In this document: positions 7,674 through 15,503 of the stretch, in pieces
Numbering within the stretch: the first letter of the stretch is position 1
How the letters are laid out: each line of letters begins with the position of its first letter
Source: a virus
DNA: 39,694 bases
Virus record (IMG/VR): IMGVR_UViG_3300043100_000068
Location: 1 to 39,694 of that record
Strand: one strand, 5' to 3'
Notes under the pieces: model-generated
Seen by the model: the letters and a program-made list of their open reading frames with translations, nothing else
The model's database searches: none
Told to the model about the DNA's origin: nothing
Translations under genes and position numbers: made by a program

Positions 7674-8941
7674 CACATGATATTCATGTCTGCGAGCACG
7701 GCCGCGACGAGGATGCCCGAAGCCGGAGCCACGAGCAAGGGAGAGGTCGAAACGCTATTGATGCCCTGGACGGGTTCGCCCGCCGCATGGCTGTTGGCGA
7801 TCGTCGCCGTAATCGAGGGGTTCACGCCGCCCGCGAGGGTCGCCGCGCCCGAGACGAACGTGAAGCCGCCGGCTCCCGTCACGGTTGCCGTCACCGGGAT
7901 GAGGTTGTACGCGGCGGCCGGAGTCAACGCGTTTGCCACCAAGGTCCCCACGCCCGCCGAGTTGGTAACGGGCTGGAGAAACGGGATGAAGAAGTTGGAG
8001 CCTAAGAGGACTGCGGCCGAGGCGTTGATCGCGGCAACGATCGCATTCATGCCCGTCGTCGCCGTGTTGGCGGCCGTCAGGTTGACGGTGATCGTCACGG
8101 CCGGGAACGCCGACGTTCCGCCGCCGATGACCAGCGTCACGGTGTTGATGCCGGGGGTTCCGGCGAGGGTGATCGTCTGTTGCGCGAGCACGCCTTGGGT
8201 GACGGCGGACGGGGTGACCGTCTCTTGATTGCCGCCCGAGGCCGCGCTGCCTTGCCCGATCGTCACGGGCGTCGATGTCGTGATGCCGACCACCCCTTGG
8301 GCGATCGGGAAGTTGGATGTCAGGGGGATGACGACCCCGGTCCCGGGCGCCACGGCCGAGAAGACGGTCGTGTTGATCGGGTAGGCGATGACGCGCCCGA
8401 CGGTGATGCCGGCGGTGAAGGCGCCCTGCACGGCATAGACGCTGGAGGTCTGCGTGTTGAGGTACTGCCCGATGCTAATGGTCGAGCCGCCTGCGGCAAC
8501 CCCGCACAGGACCCAGCCGATGCCTTCCTTGCGCAAGATCACCCGCGCGTTGGTCTGCACCGAACCCAAGGGCGAGGCGATCGGCCCGAAGGACGAGACG
8601 CCGCCTTGCAACTGCGCCGCAACGAGTGGCCCTTGGTAGGGACCCTGATACGGCCCGAGCACGTTGCCCAGCGCCACGGCGGAGGTTGGAAGCTGCACGC
8701 GGTCGGGAGCGCCGACGGGGAACGTCGTCGCAGGGCCCGCGTTGGTGGGAACCGTCGGCAGCGAGCCTTGCGTCCCGACGGACACGAGCTGCGAGAGATC
8801 GCGCGCGAAGGGAAGCCCCGTGGGAATGGGGCCAAAGCCCGGGATGCCGCCTGGAGCCAGCGGGAACACCGCCTCCATATCGACATAATCACCCGCTGCG
8901 TTGAGGCCGTCGACTTGAATGCCGGGAGTTTTCGTAATCAC
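7673..8941 (-). CDS. Beta-rich minor structural protein
   Basis: A 422-residue protein from GTG 8941, which shares one base with the upstream TAG (TAGTG). The N-terminal 150 residues are Pro/Gly-rich; the rest is dense in Thr, Val, Ala and Gly with strand-like alternation, including TITVNLTAANTATTGMNAI and a C-terminal repeat-like block. It is two genes downstream of the capsid gene, a usual place for decoration or minor head proteins, which is the inferred role. No enzyme motif. Confidence 0.65.
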   Translation of the reverse strand: MITKTPGIQVDGLNAAGDYVDMEAVFPLAPGGIPGFGPIPTGLPFARDLSQLVSVGTQGSLPTVPTNAGPATTFPVGAPDRVQLPTSAVALGNVLGPYQGPYQGPLVAAQLQGGVSSFGPIASPLGSVQTNARVILRKEGIGWVLCGVAAGGSTISIGQYLNTQTSSVYAVQGAFTAGITVGRVIAYPINTTVFSAVAPGTGVVIPLTSNFPIAQGVVGITTSTPVTIGQGSAASGGNQETVTPSAVTQGVLAQQTITLAGTPGINTVTLVIGGGTSAFPAVTITVNLTAANTATTGMNAIVAAINASAAVLLGSNFFIPFLQPVTNSAGVGTLVANALTPAAAYNLIPVTATVTGAGGFTFVSGAATLAGGVNPSITATIANSHAAGEPVQGINSVSTSPLLVAPASGILVAAVLADMNIM

Positions 8942-9195
8942 TACTTCTCACCACGGTCCATGAAAAAGCTCGTCATGACATTGTTTGCCGTCGGCAGCTT
9001 GCCGCGCCCCAAGGGTTCGCTCCCCACGGCGTGCGTGTTGCCGCGAAGGCCCGGATCGGGCGGCACGCCGGTGATGTTGTTGGAGAACCCCTCCGGCGCG
9101 AAGGTGAAGCCGCTCTTGGTCGAGTGGAACGGCGCGTCGGGGCTGCGCGGCACTTTGTCCCCGGTGGCGTAGGTGTAGTCTCTGTCTTTCGCCAT
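8941..9195 (-). CDS. Small hypothetical head-region protein
   Basis: An 84-residue hydrophilic protein beginning MAKDRDYTYATGDKVPRSPD. ATG 9195 has a strong AAGGAG site seven bases upstream, immediately downstream of the capsid gene stop. High Gly, Pro and Asn content with no predicted membrane segment suggests a flexible or extended protein. Family unknown. Confidence 0.65.
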   Translation of the reverse strand: MAKDRDYTYATGDKVPRSPDAPFHSTKSGFTFAPEGFSNNITGVPPDPGLRGNTHAVGSEPLGRGKLPTANNVMTSFFMDRGEK

Positions 9196-9196
9196 G

Positions 9197-10228
9197 TTAC
9201 GCTCCTTGAATCCAAACTTGGAAACTGGTACTCGGCTTTAATCCCACGAGGTTCGCGAACCATAAGATGCGCGTGAAGAGGACGAGATTGTTCTGTCCCA
9301 GCGCCCAGTCCAAGAGTGCGAAGTTGACTTGCGGGTTCACGACGATCTTGATAAACGATGAGTTCAGCCCGAACAATAAGCCGCCCGAATTGGTCCCCGT
9401 CGCAGGGGTTCCGAATGGAGATGCGACCCCCGTCGGCGTGTGCTGATCGAGGAACAATGGGTTGCCATTAAAGATCAAGTCGTTGCCGCCGGCAGCCCGG
9501 GCCATCTCCGGCTGATTGTAGCGGTCGACCGTCCAGAGCGACTGAATCAACTGCGCGAACGCAAGCGTATTGGTGAAGTAGAAATCCGGCCGTTGCCCGT
9601 CGATCGAGGCTTGCAGATCGAGAAGATGAATCGACGCGAGGGTGTTCGTTCCGCTGGTCGCCGGGAGCAGGTAGTTCACATTCCCTTGCCACAACGGGCC
9701 TAAGACCGTGCGCGAGAAACCCGCGTAGCTGGGCGCGACCGAGCCGTTGTCGACGATCTCCGCAAGCCCGTCCAACCCTTTTGGGTTAATGGACTGCGTA
9801 TTAAGAATCCAATCGAAGGAAATCTTGTCGATCAAGCTCGCTTTGGTAATGTCGAGCTGCACGTCGAGCAGGTTCGCAATCGCTTCATCCGAGCCGTTGT
9901 TGTCGGCGATGTCGGTGAGGTTCACGGCAAGCGCGTCGGTGTAGCGCTTCCAGGGTAACGCCGCCCGCAAGATGTTCGAGTTCATCGACGCGATCGGCAA
10001 GGTGTCGTCGCCGTCGAACGTCGTCGTGTTCGGCGACTTCCCCACATTGATCGGCCACGTTAATGCCGCGCCGCCTTTGACGTCGTCGTACATGCCCTTT
10101 TGACGCAACCACTGCCAGGCTTTGTTGCTCTTAAAGACGGTGTCGATCACCTTATTGGTGATGACTTCTTCACGCGTCAAACTCTGGAAGGCGTTGAGGT
10201 AAACATACTGCGCGGATATATTTGCCAC
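9197..10228 (-). CDS. Major capsid protein
   Basis: A 343-residue protein from GTG 10228 with TAGGAG upstream. Size, position directly after the scaffold gene and sequence style (MANISAQYVYLNAFQSLTRE, later RPDFYFTNTLAFAQLIQSLW and FGLNSSFIKIVVNPQVNF) fit the HK97-fold major capsid proteins of podo- and siphoviruses. The pattern 'N-x-x-F-x-x-L...G-L-x-G-L-x-x-I-V-D' is characteristic of coat proteins of this class. No protease domain is fused. The specific family needs a structural search. Confidence 0.8.
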   Translation of the reverse strand: MANISAQYVYLNAFQSLTREEVITNKVIDTVFKSNKAWQWLRQKGMYDDVKGGAALTWPINVGKSPNTTTFDGDDTLPIASMNSNILRAALPWKRYTDALAVNLTDIADNNGSDEAIANLLDVQLDITKASLIDKISFDWILNTQSINPKGLDGLAEIVDNGSVAPSYAGFSRTVLGPLWQGNVNYLLPATSGTNTLASIHLLDLQASIDGQRPDFYFTNTLAFAQLIQSLWTVDRYNQPEMARAAGGNDLIFNGNPLFLDQHTPTGVASPFGTPATGTNSGGLLFGLNSSFIKIVVNPQVNFALLDWALGQNNLVLFTRILWFANLVGLKPSTSFQVWIQGA

Positions 10229-10257
10229 GCTACTGAGCTCCTACGTGATCGTTCATG

Positions 10258-11010
10258 TTAGCTTGCCTTTCGCTTGGCTTCATTGAGTTTTTCCATGACG
10301 TGCGTGAAGAACGGCTTGTCTGCATCGTCCTTTTTGGACGACGGCCCCGGCACGCCCGACGCGCCCATGGAGCTACGCAAGGTGCGATCCTCGCGTTGGT
10401 TCTGCTGCGCCTTGGCCTTGAACTCATAGGCGCTCATGCGGGTGGAGAACTCGTCGATCACCGTCTTAAACGGCACGTTGCGGCTCTGCGCATCGAGCGC
10501 GAGTTGACGGACGGCGGCGTAGTTGTTATCACGCAAGAAGGGGTAGGTCTTCTCAAGCTCTTGCACGATGGCCGCGTCGGTGTTGACGCGCTCTTTCATG
10601 CTGCGCTCGGCGCGTTGCGCGTCTTCGGCGCGGTTACGCTGTTCTTGCGCGTCGGCAAAGGAGATGACGCGATTGAGCTTCTCGTCGAACGGCTTTAACT
10701 CGGGCGGGAGTTGCGGGGCTTGGCGCGCTTTGATCGCGGCCAGGCTCGCCATGCTCTCGTCGTAGAACCGCGCGTTGTCCTCATCGAGTAACCCCGACGC
10801 GCGTTCGCGGTACTTCTCGTCCTGGAGCACACGCTCGACGAGCGACTTGTGCGGGGCGAGGTTGGCGAAGATAGGTTCTGCCTCATCGCGATAGCGACGA
10901 AGTTGCTCAAGCTCGGCGCGTTCTGCGGCAAAGTTGTCGCCCCCAATCGCGGGGGAGCTAGGCGCTTGTCCGCCGGTTGCCGCCCCAGGCGGGGCTAGGT
11001 GTTGGTCCAC
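10258..11010 (-). CDS. Scaffolding protein
   Basis: A 250-residue, highly charged, almost wholly helical protein directly upstream of the capsid gene. It has a Pro/Gly-rich N-terminus, long Glu/Arg/Ala helices (AAERAELEQLRRYRDEAEPI) and a short basic C-terminus (MEKLNEAKRKAS), the end by which scaffolds typically bind coat protein. GTG 11010 is preceded by GAGGGG. Scaffold is the standard assignment for this composition and position; sequence similarity alone would not prove it. Confidence 0.75.
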   Translation of the reverse strand: MDQHLAPPGAATGGQAPSSPAIGGDNFAAERAELEQLRRYRDEAEPIFANLAPHKSLVERVLQDEKYRERASGLLDEDNARFYDESMASLAAIKARQAPQLPPELKPFDEKLNRVISFADAQEQRNRAEDAQRAERSMKERVNTDAAIVQELEKTYPFLRDNNYAAVRQLALDAQSRNVPFKTVIDEFSTRMSAYEFKAKAQQNQREDRTLRSSMGASGVPGPSSKKDDADKPFFTHVMEKLNEAKRKAS

Positions 11011-11077
11011 GGGTTCCCCTCAAAGGGAGATGGGCCGCGCACGCCCACGTCATAGAAAACGCACGCGGCCCGGGGTG

Positions 11078-11149
11078 CTATTTGTGGCGACCCTTGTGCT
11101 TGCGTCCGCCTCTGCGCCGTTCGTAGCCGGCGATCATGGAGTCGAGCAT
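11078..11149 (-). CDS. Tiny basic protein, 23 residues
   Basis: ATG 11149 to TAG 11078 encodes MLDSMIAGYERRRGGRKHKG plus RHK. An AGAGGA site lies 7 nt before the ATG. The C-terminal R-K-H-x-G-R pattern recurs in two other mini-genes of this late region (14986-15153 and 15216-15344), which supports it as a real gene. It may bind nucleic acid; that is an inference from charge. Confidence 0.5.
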   Translation of the reverse strand: MLDSMIAGYERRRGGRKHKGRHK

Positions 11150-11170
11150 GCTGATGTCCTCTCATTGAGC

Positions 11171-11644
11171 TTAGGCCCCCAGAGCTTGTGGAACGGGGGT
11201 TGGTTCACCGGGAGACCCGCCCGGAGCACCGCCGCCTGCGAGAGCAGCGAGCATGTCGGGGTTGGGAGCCGGGGAACCCAGTGGTGGCGCCGTAGGCGGA
11301 CTCGCCTGTGGTAAACCGGGGGCGGGCATTGGGGACCCTCCCGGCTGGACAGCACCGCCCGGCGGCATAGCGGACTGTAAAGCTTGGACCAGCGTTTGGA
11401 GAATGGTCGGGGGGTCAATCCCGGCCATGGCCTTGTTGGCGGCGTAGTGCATCGCACCGAAAGCCTGTTTGAGCACCGGATCGTCGGCGTTGTCGACGAG
11501 GCGCTCCAGAGACTTTCTCACCGACGCCAGGGCTTGAAGATATTCAACGCGCGGGTCAAGGCGAGAATCGGGGGTGTTGGGGTTACGCGGCGGGGCCGAT
11601 GACTGTAGGGTCTGCATGAGGGCGGCCACGCCGCCTTGCGTCAT
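11171..11644 (-). CDS. Pro/Gly-rich helical protein upstream of the scaffold
   Basis: A 157-residue protein from ATG 11644, chosen because GGAGGGGGG lies just upstream; longer upstream frames run through a terminator hairpin. Residues about 1-80 are helical (DPRVEYLQALASVRKSLERL), and the C-terminal half is low-complexity Pro/Gly/Ala. Its position before scaffold and capsid suggests an assembly or minor virion role. Family unknown. Confidence 0.6.
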   Translation of the reverse strand: MTQGGVAALMQTLQSSAPPRNPNTPDSRLDPRVEYLQALASVRKSLERLVDNADDPVLKQAFGAMHYAANKAMAGIDPPTILQTLVQALQSAMPPGGAVQPGGSPMPAPGLPQASPPTAPPLGSPAPNPDMLAALAGGGAPGGSPGEPTPVPQALGA

Positions 11645-11710
11645 CGGATTCCCCCCTCCGGGGGCCTGCGTGCCGGGCTTGCCGCCCTCTGCTGGCTGCG
11701 TCCTGTCCTC

Positions 11711-11740
11711 CAAAACAAAACCGACTCTAGGGAGAGTCGG
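11711..11740 (-). terminator. Rho-independent terminator
   Basis: On the minus strand an 8-bp perfect stem (CCGACTCT / AGAGTCGG) with a 4-nt loop is followed by TTTTGTTTTG. It lies between the portal/HNH block and the scaffold/capsid block, so it may lower rather than abolish readthrough. Confidence 0.75.
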
Positions 11741-11808
11741 CGCGAGAACTTCGGACCGGCAACTTTGGCGCAAGGGTCAACCGGGAGGAAGACCCTTACA
11801 GGCCCATG

Positions 11809-12030
11809 TTACGCTTTCGCGAGCGTGGTCGTCAACTCGACCCCAGCCACGGTCCCGTTGCGGACGGTTACCCGCAGACCGCCGAAGGCGGGCGGGGCTT
11901 CAAAAAACCGTGCGATCGCTTCCGCGAAAATCGGCTCCCGCGAGTGCAAGCGAGCAATGACGGCAGCGACCTTGGCGCCCACCGCTTGCGATGAGCCGTC
12001 CTCAACTACGCGCCCGTCGGCTAATATCAT
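11809..12030 (-). CDS. Small hypothetical protein downstream of the HNH gene
   Basis: A 73-residue protein from ATG 12030, which shares one base with the HNH stop (TGATG). It begins MILADGRVVEDGSSQAVGAK and has a helical middle followed by a strand-rich end. The last gene before the terminator at 11711-11740. No family recognised. Confidence 0.55.
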   Translation of the reverse strand: MILADGRVVEDGSSQAVGAKVAAVIARLHSREPIFAEAIARFFEAPPAFGGLRVTVRNGTVAGVELTTTLAKA

Positions 12031-12611
12031 CACGCCGCCGGCTCTTCCGGGAGCTTGGTGTGCTTCCTGGAATTGCACGAACGGCAAAGAGGTTGAATGT
12101 TGCTGATCCAGTTTGACCCGCCACGGCTTATCGGAACAATGTGGTCAATAGTTAACGGGCGGGGCTGTTTGCAAGAGGCGCACAGGCCCCCATGTTCTTC
12201 CTTCTTCGCGTTCCATTCCTTAGCGGTGAATCTTCCTTCGGCGCTATTTTTGCGCGCTCGCCTGACGTGGTTTTTCAGCCGGCTTATTTCCCGCATCTTT
12301 TCAGGTGGGAGCCTCGCATACCACGCGGCTTTCCCTCGCGTAAGGCGCTCCGTATTTGCCGCACGCCATGCGGCTTGACGTTCGACGTACTTCCCTTTGT
12401 TTGCGGGGTTCCCGTAGAATTTCGCGCAGGCTTTCTCCTGCGTCTCCCGCCTTCTCTCAGGGTTGGTCGCCCTATACGTCTTCTGTTTGCGAAGATACTT
12501 TTCGGGATTTCTTTCATAGGCGTAGCGAGCCCACTGGGTTTTGTACGCCTTACGGCACGGCTTGCATTTGTGAGATGCCCCGTTTTCGGGGCAGGTTGCG
12601 CAACCGTTCAC
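12030..12611 (-). CDS. HNH homing-type endonuclease
   Basis: A 193-residue protein. The N-terminus has two CxxC-like pairs (CATC, CKPC), suggesting a zinc finger. The middle is Arg/Lys-rich and helical. The C-terminal HNH domain shows C-A-S-C, then DHIVPISRGGSNWISNIQPL, C-R-S-C-N and K-H: the D-H pair, the Asn of the second motif and a four-Cys zinc site. GTG 12611 overlaps the portal stop as GTGA. The long linker with repeated N-P-E-R / A-N-T-E-R units resembles DNA-gripping helices of free-standing homing endonucleases. It is likely a selfish insertion between structural genes; HNH proteins can also help terminase cutting. Confidence 0.85.
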   Translation of the reverse strand: MNGCATCPENGASHKCKPCRKAYKTQWARYAYERNPEKYLRKQKTYRATNPERRRETQEKACAKFYGNPANKGKYVERQAAWRAANTERLTRGKAAWYARLPPEKMREISRLKNHVRRARKNSAEGRFTAKEWNAKKEEHGGLCASCKQPRPLTIDHIVPISRGGSNWISNIQPLCRSCNSRKHTKLPEEPAA

Positions 12612-14554
12612 GTTGGAGGCTTCGGGGCGGCAGGCGCTTTCGGTTTTTTCGCACTCGTTCTTTTCGGTGGCGCCCCCGCCGGCCCTGACAGGACCGGGTT
12701 CTGCGTGAGAAGACGATCACGAATTTGCTGCCAATCGGGAACGTCAAGCTGCTGCCACACGGCAATCTTATCAAGAATCCCCGCTTGTAAGTCTTGCATG
12801 ATGCGCGCCTTGCGCGCGCTTTCCGACCACGCCTGCGTTGATCCCACGGCGATCTTGTAGTCAAAGGTCCCATAGAGGAAGGGACCGGAGACCCGCTCGT
12901 GCGTGATGACCCCTTCGGCATTCTCGACCGCAATCGCGTGCTTGTCGGTGTAGCGGTTCTGGGCATACCAGCCGACGATGCGGGTGATGTCGGCGATAAA
13001 CTTCTCCATCCGCTGGGTACTCTCGGACACGCGCGACCCGCCGATCTCGGCGAGTTGGTCGTACCCGGATGCAGAGTCGACGCGGCCTGCGGCCTCGCCC
13101 TGCATGATGCCCGACAGGCCGATGATACGTTCCATGATTTGCAGCAGTTTGTCGAGCCACTTGAACCACGGGTCTTTGACCTCGGGGAACTCCAGGGGCT
13201 TGATCGCTTCCACTTTCCCGACGTTCACCACTTCGGCCGGGCCGATCATGAGCGTGTTGCGCTCCAACTGCGCTTCGCGGCCGGCGAGAATGGGGCGCAT
13301 GGCGTTGAGGCGCAAGTTGTCCATCATGGACGAGAGACTCACGTTGAAGGCGATCTGCGTATCTTCGCAATCAAGGAGCGATCCTTTGACCCACGGACCT
13401 TCAAGTGCATCCCCCGCACTATCAAGTGCGTAGGGAGCCGGTCCGTCCCACGCACGATCGTCCAAGATCGCGCCGTCGGGAAGCAGCACGGTCGTCCGCC
13501 TCCACCAGGGATACACGCGCTTGAGAACCTTCTCTTCGCGCTCGCGCATACGGAGTTTGAACGCCGGGATGCTCACCGTCTGCCCGGCCTCGTCGAGAAT
13601 CTCGTCGGCGATTTGGTCGAAGAGCGGCATGCCGTCCTCGTCCTTTTCGATCTCTAGGACCGTGTTGCCCGAGGGGTCGTAGCTTTTCTCGGTATCCTTA
13701 TAGAGGGTGTAGTCTTTGTAGTGCAGCTCGATGATTTGCACGGTGTCCGTCTTCGGGGACACTTTGGCCGGTTGGTTGGTAAACGCGGAGATGACGGGCT
13801 TGCCGTTGACGATCTGCCCGAAGTTGATGCCGCTGCCGTAGGCGCGGTCGTAGGGCGTGCCGATCGGGCTGCTCGGGAAGTCGCTGCCTGCGGCGGCCGC
13901 GCGGCGGTCGGCTCGCGGGCGTTGGCGGATGCGTTCGGCTTCGTCGGGGTAGAACAGGCACGCGCGGCTTCGCGGCATGGTCTCGCGGTGCCCGATGTAC
14001 TCCATGTTCTCGACGAAGTTCGCCTGGTCATCGAGAATGAGGCGCCAGCCCGGGATGATGTCCCAGGTCATATTCCCCGCGCCCTCATGAAGGGTGGGGT
14101 CCCAGACGATCTTGGCCGCCGTCGTGCGCGTGCATTCGGCAAGCCGCTGCGTGCGACGCAGCTTCATCTGGGCCTGGTCGTTGTCCCACCAGCGCATGAT
14201 GACTTGGCGCATGAGCCGCGCCGCCGCTTGATCGCCCGCTTCCCCGGCCTCGATGACCGGCGTGGGCTTTTGCTTGCACATGATCGCGACTTTGTGCTCG
14301 ATCAAGGCTCCGGCCACGTTGGCGGTTATCTGCGACCGGCTCTCCGGCATCATTATCGCCCAGTGACGACCATAGCGCAGGTTCGCCCCGATGCGGTCGG
14401 ACTTGCGGCGAATGTCCTCGGAGGTGTCGTTCATCGCGACCATCTCTAAGACGCGCTCGGTAAGGTGCCGCTCCCAGTCTTCGCTTTGCGGGTCGCCTCG
14501 TAGGCCGACGCTGGGGCTGTCGGTTGCGCGCCCGCTATCAACGGCTGTAGGCAT
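12608..14554 (-). CDS. Portal protein
   Basis: A 648-residue protein from ATG 14554, picked over a start five codons earlier because AAGGAG lies 4 nt upstream. Size, order (downstream of the terminase, upstream of scaffold and capsid) and sequence fit P22-type podovirus portals: an acidic helical N-terminus, an N-x-x-x-x-x-I-x-x-K core with KPTPVIEAGE, the NMTWDIIPGWRLILDD wing segment, and a C-terminal helical part with ESTQRMEKFI. The last 30 residues are Lys/Pro/Ala-rich. It forms the dodecameric ring for DNA packaging and exit. Confidence 0.85.
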   Translation of the reverse strand: MPTAVDSGRATDSPSVGLRGDPQSEDWERHLTERVLEMVAMNDTSEDIRRKSDRIGANLRYGRHWAIMMPESRSQITANVAGALIEHKVAIMCKQKPTPVIEAGEAGDQAAARLMRQVIMRWWDNDQAQMKLRRTQRLAECTRTTAAKIVWDPTLHEGAGNMTWDIIPGWRLILDDQANFVENMEYIGHRETMPRSRACLFYPDEAERIRQRPRADRRAAAAGSDFPSSPIGTPYDRAYGSGINFGQIVNGKPVISAFTNQPAKVSPKTDTVQIIELHYKDYTLYKDTEKSYDPSGNTVLEIEKDEDGMPLFDQIADEILDEAGQTVSIPAFKLRMREREEKVLKRVYPWWRRTTVLLPDGAILDDRAWDGPAPYALDSAGDALEGPWVKGSLLDCEDTQIAFNVSLSSMMDNLRLNAMRPILAGREAQLERNTLMIGPAEVVNVGKVEAIKPLEFPEVKDPWFKWLDKLLQIMERIIGLSGIMQGEAAGRVDSASGYDQLAEIGGSRVSESTQRMEKFIADITRIVGWYAQNRYTDKHAIAVENAEGVITHERVSGPFLYGTFDYKIAVGSTQAWSESARKARIMQDLQAGILDKIAVWQQLDVPDWQQIRDRLLTQNPVLSGPAGAPPKRTSAKKPKAPAAPKPPT

Positions 14555-14744
14555 ACTGCTCCTTGGCACGCCGGTCAGTGGCTCTTATATGCCCGATATG
14601 GTACCCCTTGCAACTTGGGCAACGATACGCATGCGCGGTAGCCGGATCGGGAACCTTGCGCATCTGCACGCAGGCCCCCTCGAAGGTCGCATGTCGCAAC
14701 TTGCCCACGCATTGTTTGCGACGCAATCTGCGCTTAGAAGCCAC
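14538..14744 (-). CDS. Small zinc-ribbon protein (CxxC...CPxC...H)
   Basis: A 68-residue basic protein from GTG 14744 with GTGAGG upstream. It begins VASKRRLRRKQC (GTG read as Met) and contains AYRCPSCKGYHIGHIRA near residues 39-55. The pattern of basic start, one early Cys, then Y-x-C-P-x-C-x-x-x-H-x-G-H is a recurrent phage and plasmid mini-protein family, probably zinc-binding. It overlaps the portal start by 17 nt. Specific function unknown. Confidence 0.65.
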   Translation of the reverse strand: MASKRRLRRKQCVGKLRHATFEGACVQMRKVPDPATAHAYRCPSCKGYHIGHIRATDRRAKEQYAYSR

Positions 14745-14749
14745 AAGCC

Positions 14750-14989
14750 TCACCGGCTGTAGGCACAGAACACCGCTTCCCACTCGACTAACACGCCGTG
14801 CTCGACGACTTGCTTGTAGGCGTATTCGGCGATGCACACCGCGCCGTCGTCGCCCCACGCGGGGACTCTGACGCACGCTCCTCCGGGGAAGCATCGCACT
14901 TGCCCATCGAGCGGGCCGCCGGTGAACTCGCAACGCAAGCGGCGCTCGTCGAACGGCTTGATCCGCATGCCGTCATCATAGCGCGTCAT
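14750..14989 (-). CDS. Small conserved-type phage protein with FTGGPLDGQ motif
   Basis: A 79-residue protein with C-E-F-T-G-G-P-L-D-G-Q near residues 20-30, then alternating strands and a terminal CAYSR. The 'F-x-G-G-P-x-D-G' motif is frequent in small phage proteins of unknown function. ATG 14989 overlaps the upstream TGA by ATGA. Its last codons share a 12-bp identity (TGCCTACAGCCG) with the end of the next gene, a small local duplication. Confidence 0.65.
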   Translation of the reverse strand: MTRYDDGMRIKPFDERRLRCEFTGGPLDGQVRCFPGGACVRVPAWGDDGAVCIAEYAYKQVVEHGVLVEWEAVFCAYSR

Positions 14990-15153
14990 CGCTTGCGCCC
15001 CGCGTGCTTGCGCGACTTCTTGCGGGCGTGCCCGGTTTTGTCCACGTCTTTGCGTGTGCCCTCGGCCATTCTTCGGTCGAACTCTTTGCGTGACAACTCC
15101 CCGCGCGACATCTGCGCCCCGAACAAACGACGCTGCGCGGGAGTCCAGGGCAC
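14986..15153 (-). CDS. Tiny basic protein, 55 residues
   Basis: GTG 15153 to TGA 14986 gives MPWTPAQRRLFGAQMSRGEL followed by a Lys/Arg-rich tail ending RKHAGRKR. The N-terminal W-T-P-A-Q-R-R-L-F motif is common in small phage proteins. It is coupled downstream by ATGA and lies 3 nt after the previous mini-gene. Highly basic, possibly nucleic-acid binding. Function unknown. Confidence 0.6.
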   Translation of the reverse strand: MPWTPAQRRLFGAQMSRGELSRKEFDRRMAEGTRKDVDKTGHARKKSRKHAGRKR

Positions 15154-15156
15154 GGG

Positions 15157-15219
15157 TTAGCGCCTGCGGCCCGTACCGGGGGTGTAGCCGCGACGGCCAC
15201 GACGACGCCCGCGCTTCAT
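15157..15219 (-). CDS. Tiny Arg-rich peptide, 20 residues
   Basis: ATG 15219 to TAA 15157 encodes MKRGRRRGRRGYTPGTGRRR. It overlaps the upstream stop by ATGA and is followed 3 nt later by the next mini-gene. Ten of 20 residues are Arg or Lys, giving a protamine-like composition. The ribosome site is too close, so expression would depend on coupling. Confidence 0.45.
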   Translation of the reverse strand: MKRGRRRGRRGYTPGTGRRR

Positions 15220-15344
15220 CCCTTGCGCCCGAACATGCCGCGCCCGTGCTTCTTGCGCCCGTGCTTGCGCGTGGCGTGGTCGTCTTTGCTGCCCGCGTCT
15301 TTGTCGTCTTTGCGGACCATCCCGCCCACGAGGTGTTTTCGCAT
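15216..15344 (-). CDS. Tiny basic protein, 42 residues, HGRKKHGR motif
   Basis: ATG 15344, with GAAGG 7 nt upstream, to TGA 15216. It begins MRKHLVGGMVRKDDKDAGSK and ends in a Lys/Arg/His/Gly tail with H-G-R-K-K-H-G-R. An acidic-basic linker precedes the tail. First of three abutting basic mini-genes. Function unknown; nucleic-acid or virion DNA binding is a guess from charge. Confidence 0.55.
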   Translation of the reverse strand: MRKHLVGGMVRKDDKDAGSKDDHATRKHGRKKHGRGMFGRKG

Positions 15345-15362
15345 CCGGCGACCTTCGTCGGC

Positions 15363-15503
15363 CTAGGGGCTTGCCCTTTCGTCCTTCTCTAGCAGTCTTG
15401 CCCAGCACGCCTGGCAGATGTCGTCGGGGTCACCCGTCCCCGTACACAGCGGGCATCGCGCCTTGTGGGTTTGCACCTGTGAGTATGTCTGTGGAAAAGG
15501 CAT
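15363..15503 (-). CDS. Small zinc-ribbon protein, 46 residues
   Basis: ATG 15503 has GGAG 6 nt upstream. The product begins MPFPQTYSQVQTHKARC and carries C-P-L-C (residues 17-20) and C-Q-A-C (31-34), a four-Cys zinc site, then a charged helix. It lies in another frame over the last 74 nt of the RusA-like gene, so either both are translated or the RusA reading frame is longer than its functional part. Confidence 0.55.
   Translation of the reverse strand: MPFPQTYSQVQTHKARCPLCTGTGDPDDICQACWARLLEKDERASP

Noticed and set aside
6765-8228. 487-codon plus-strand open frame
   Set aside because: Spans four coupled minus-strand genes and breaks up in composition midway; typical antisense open frame in GC-rich DNA.
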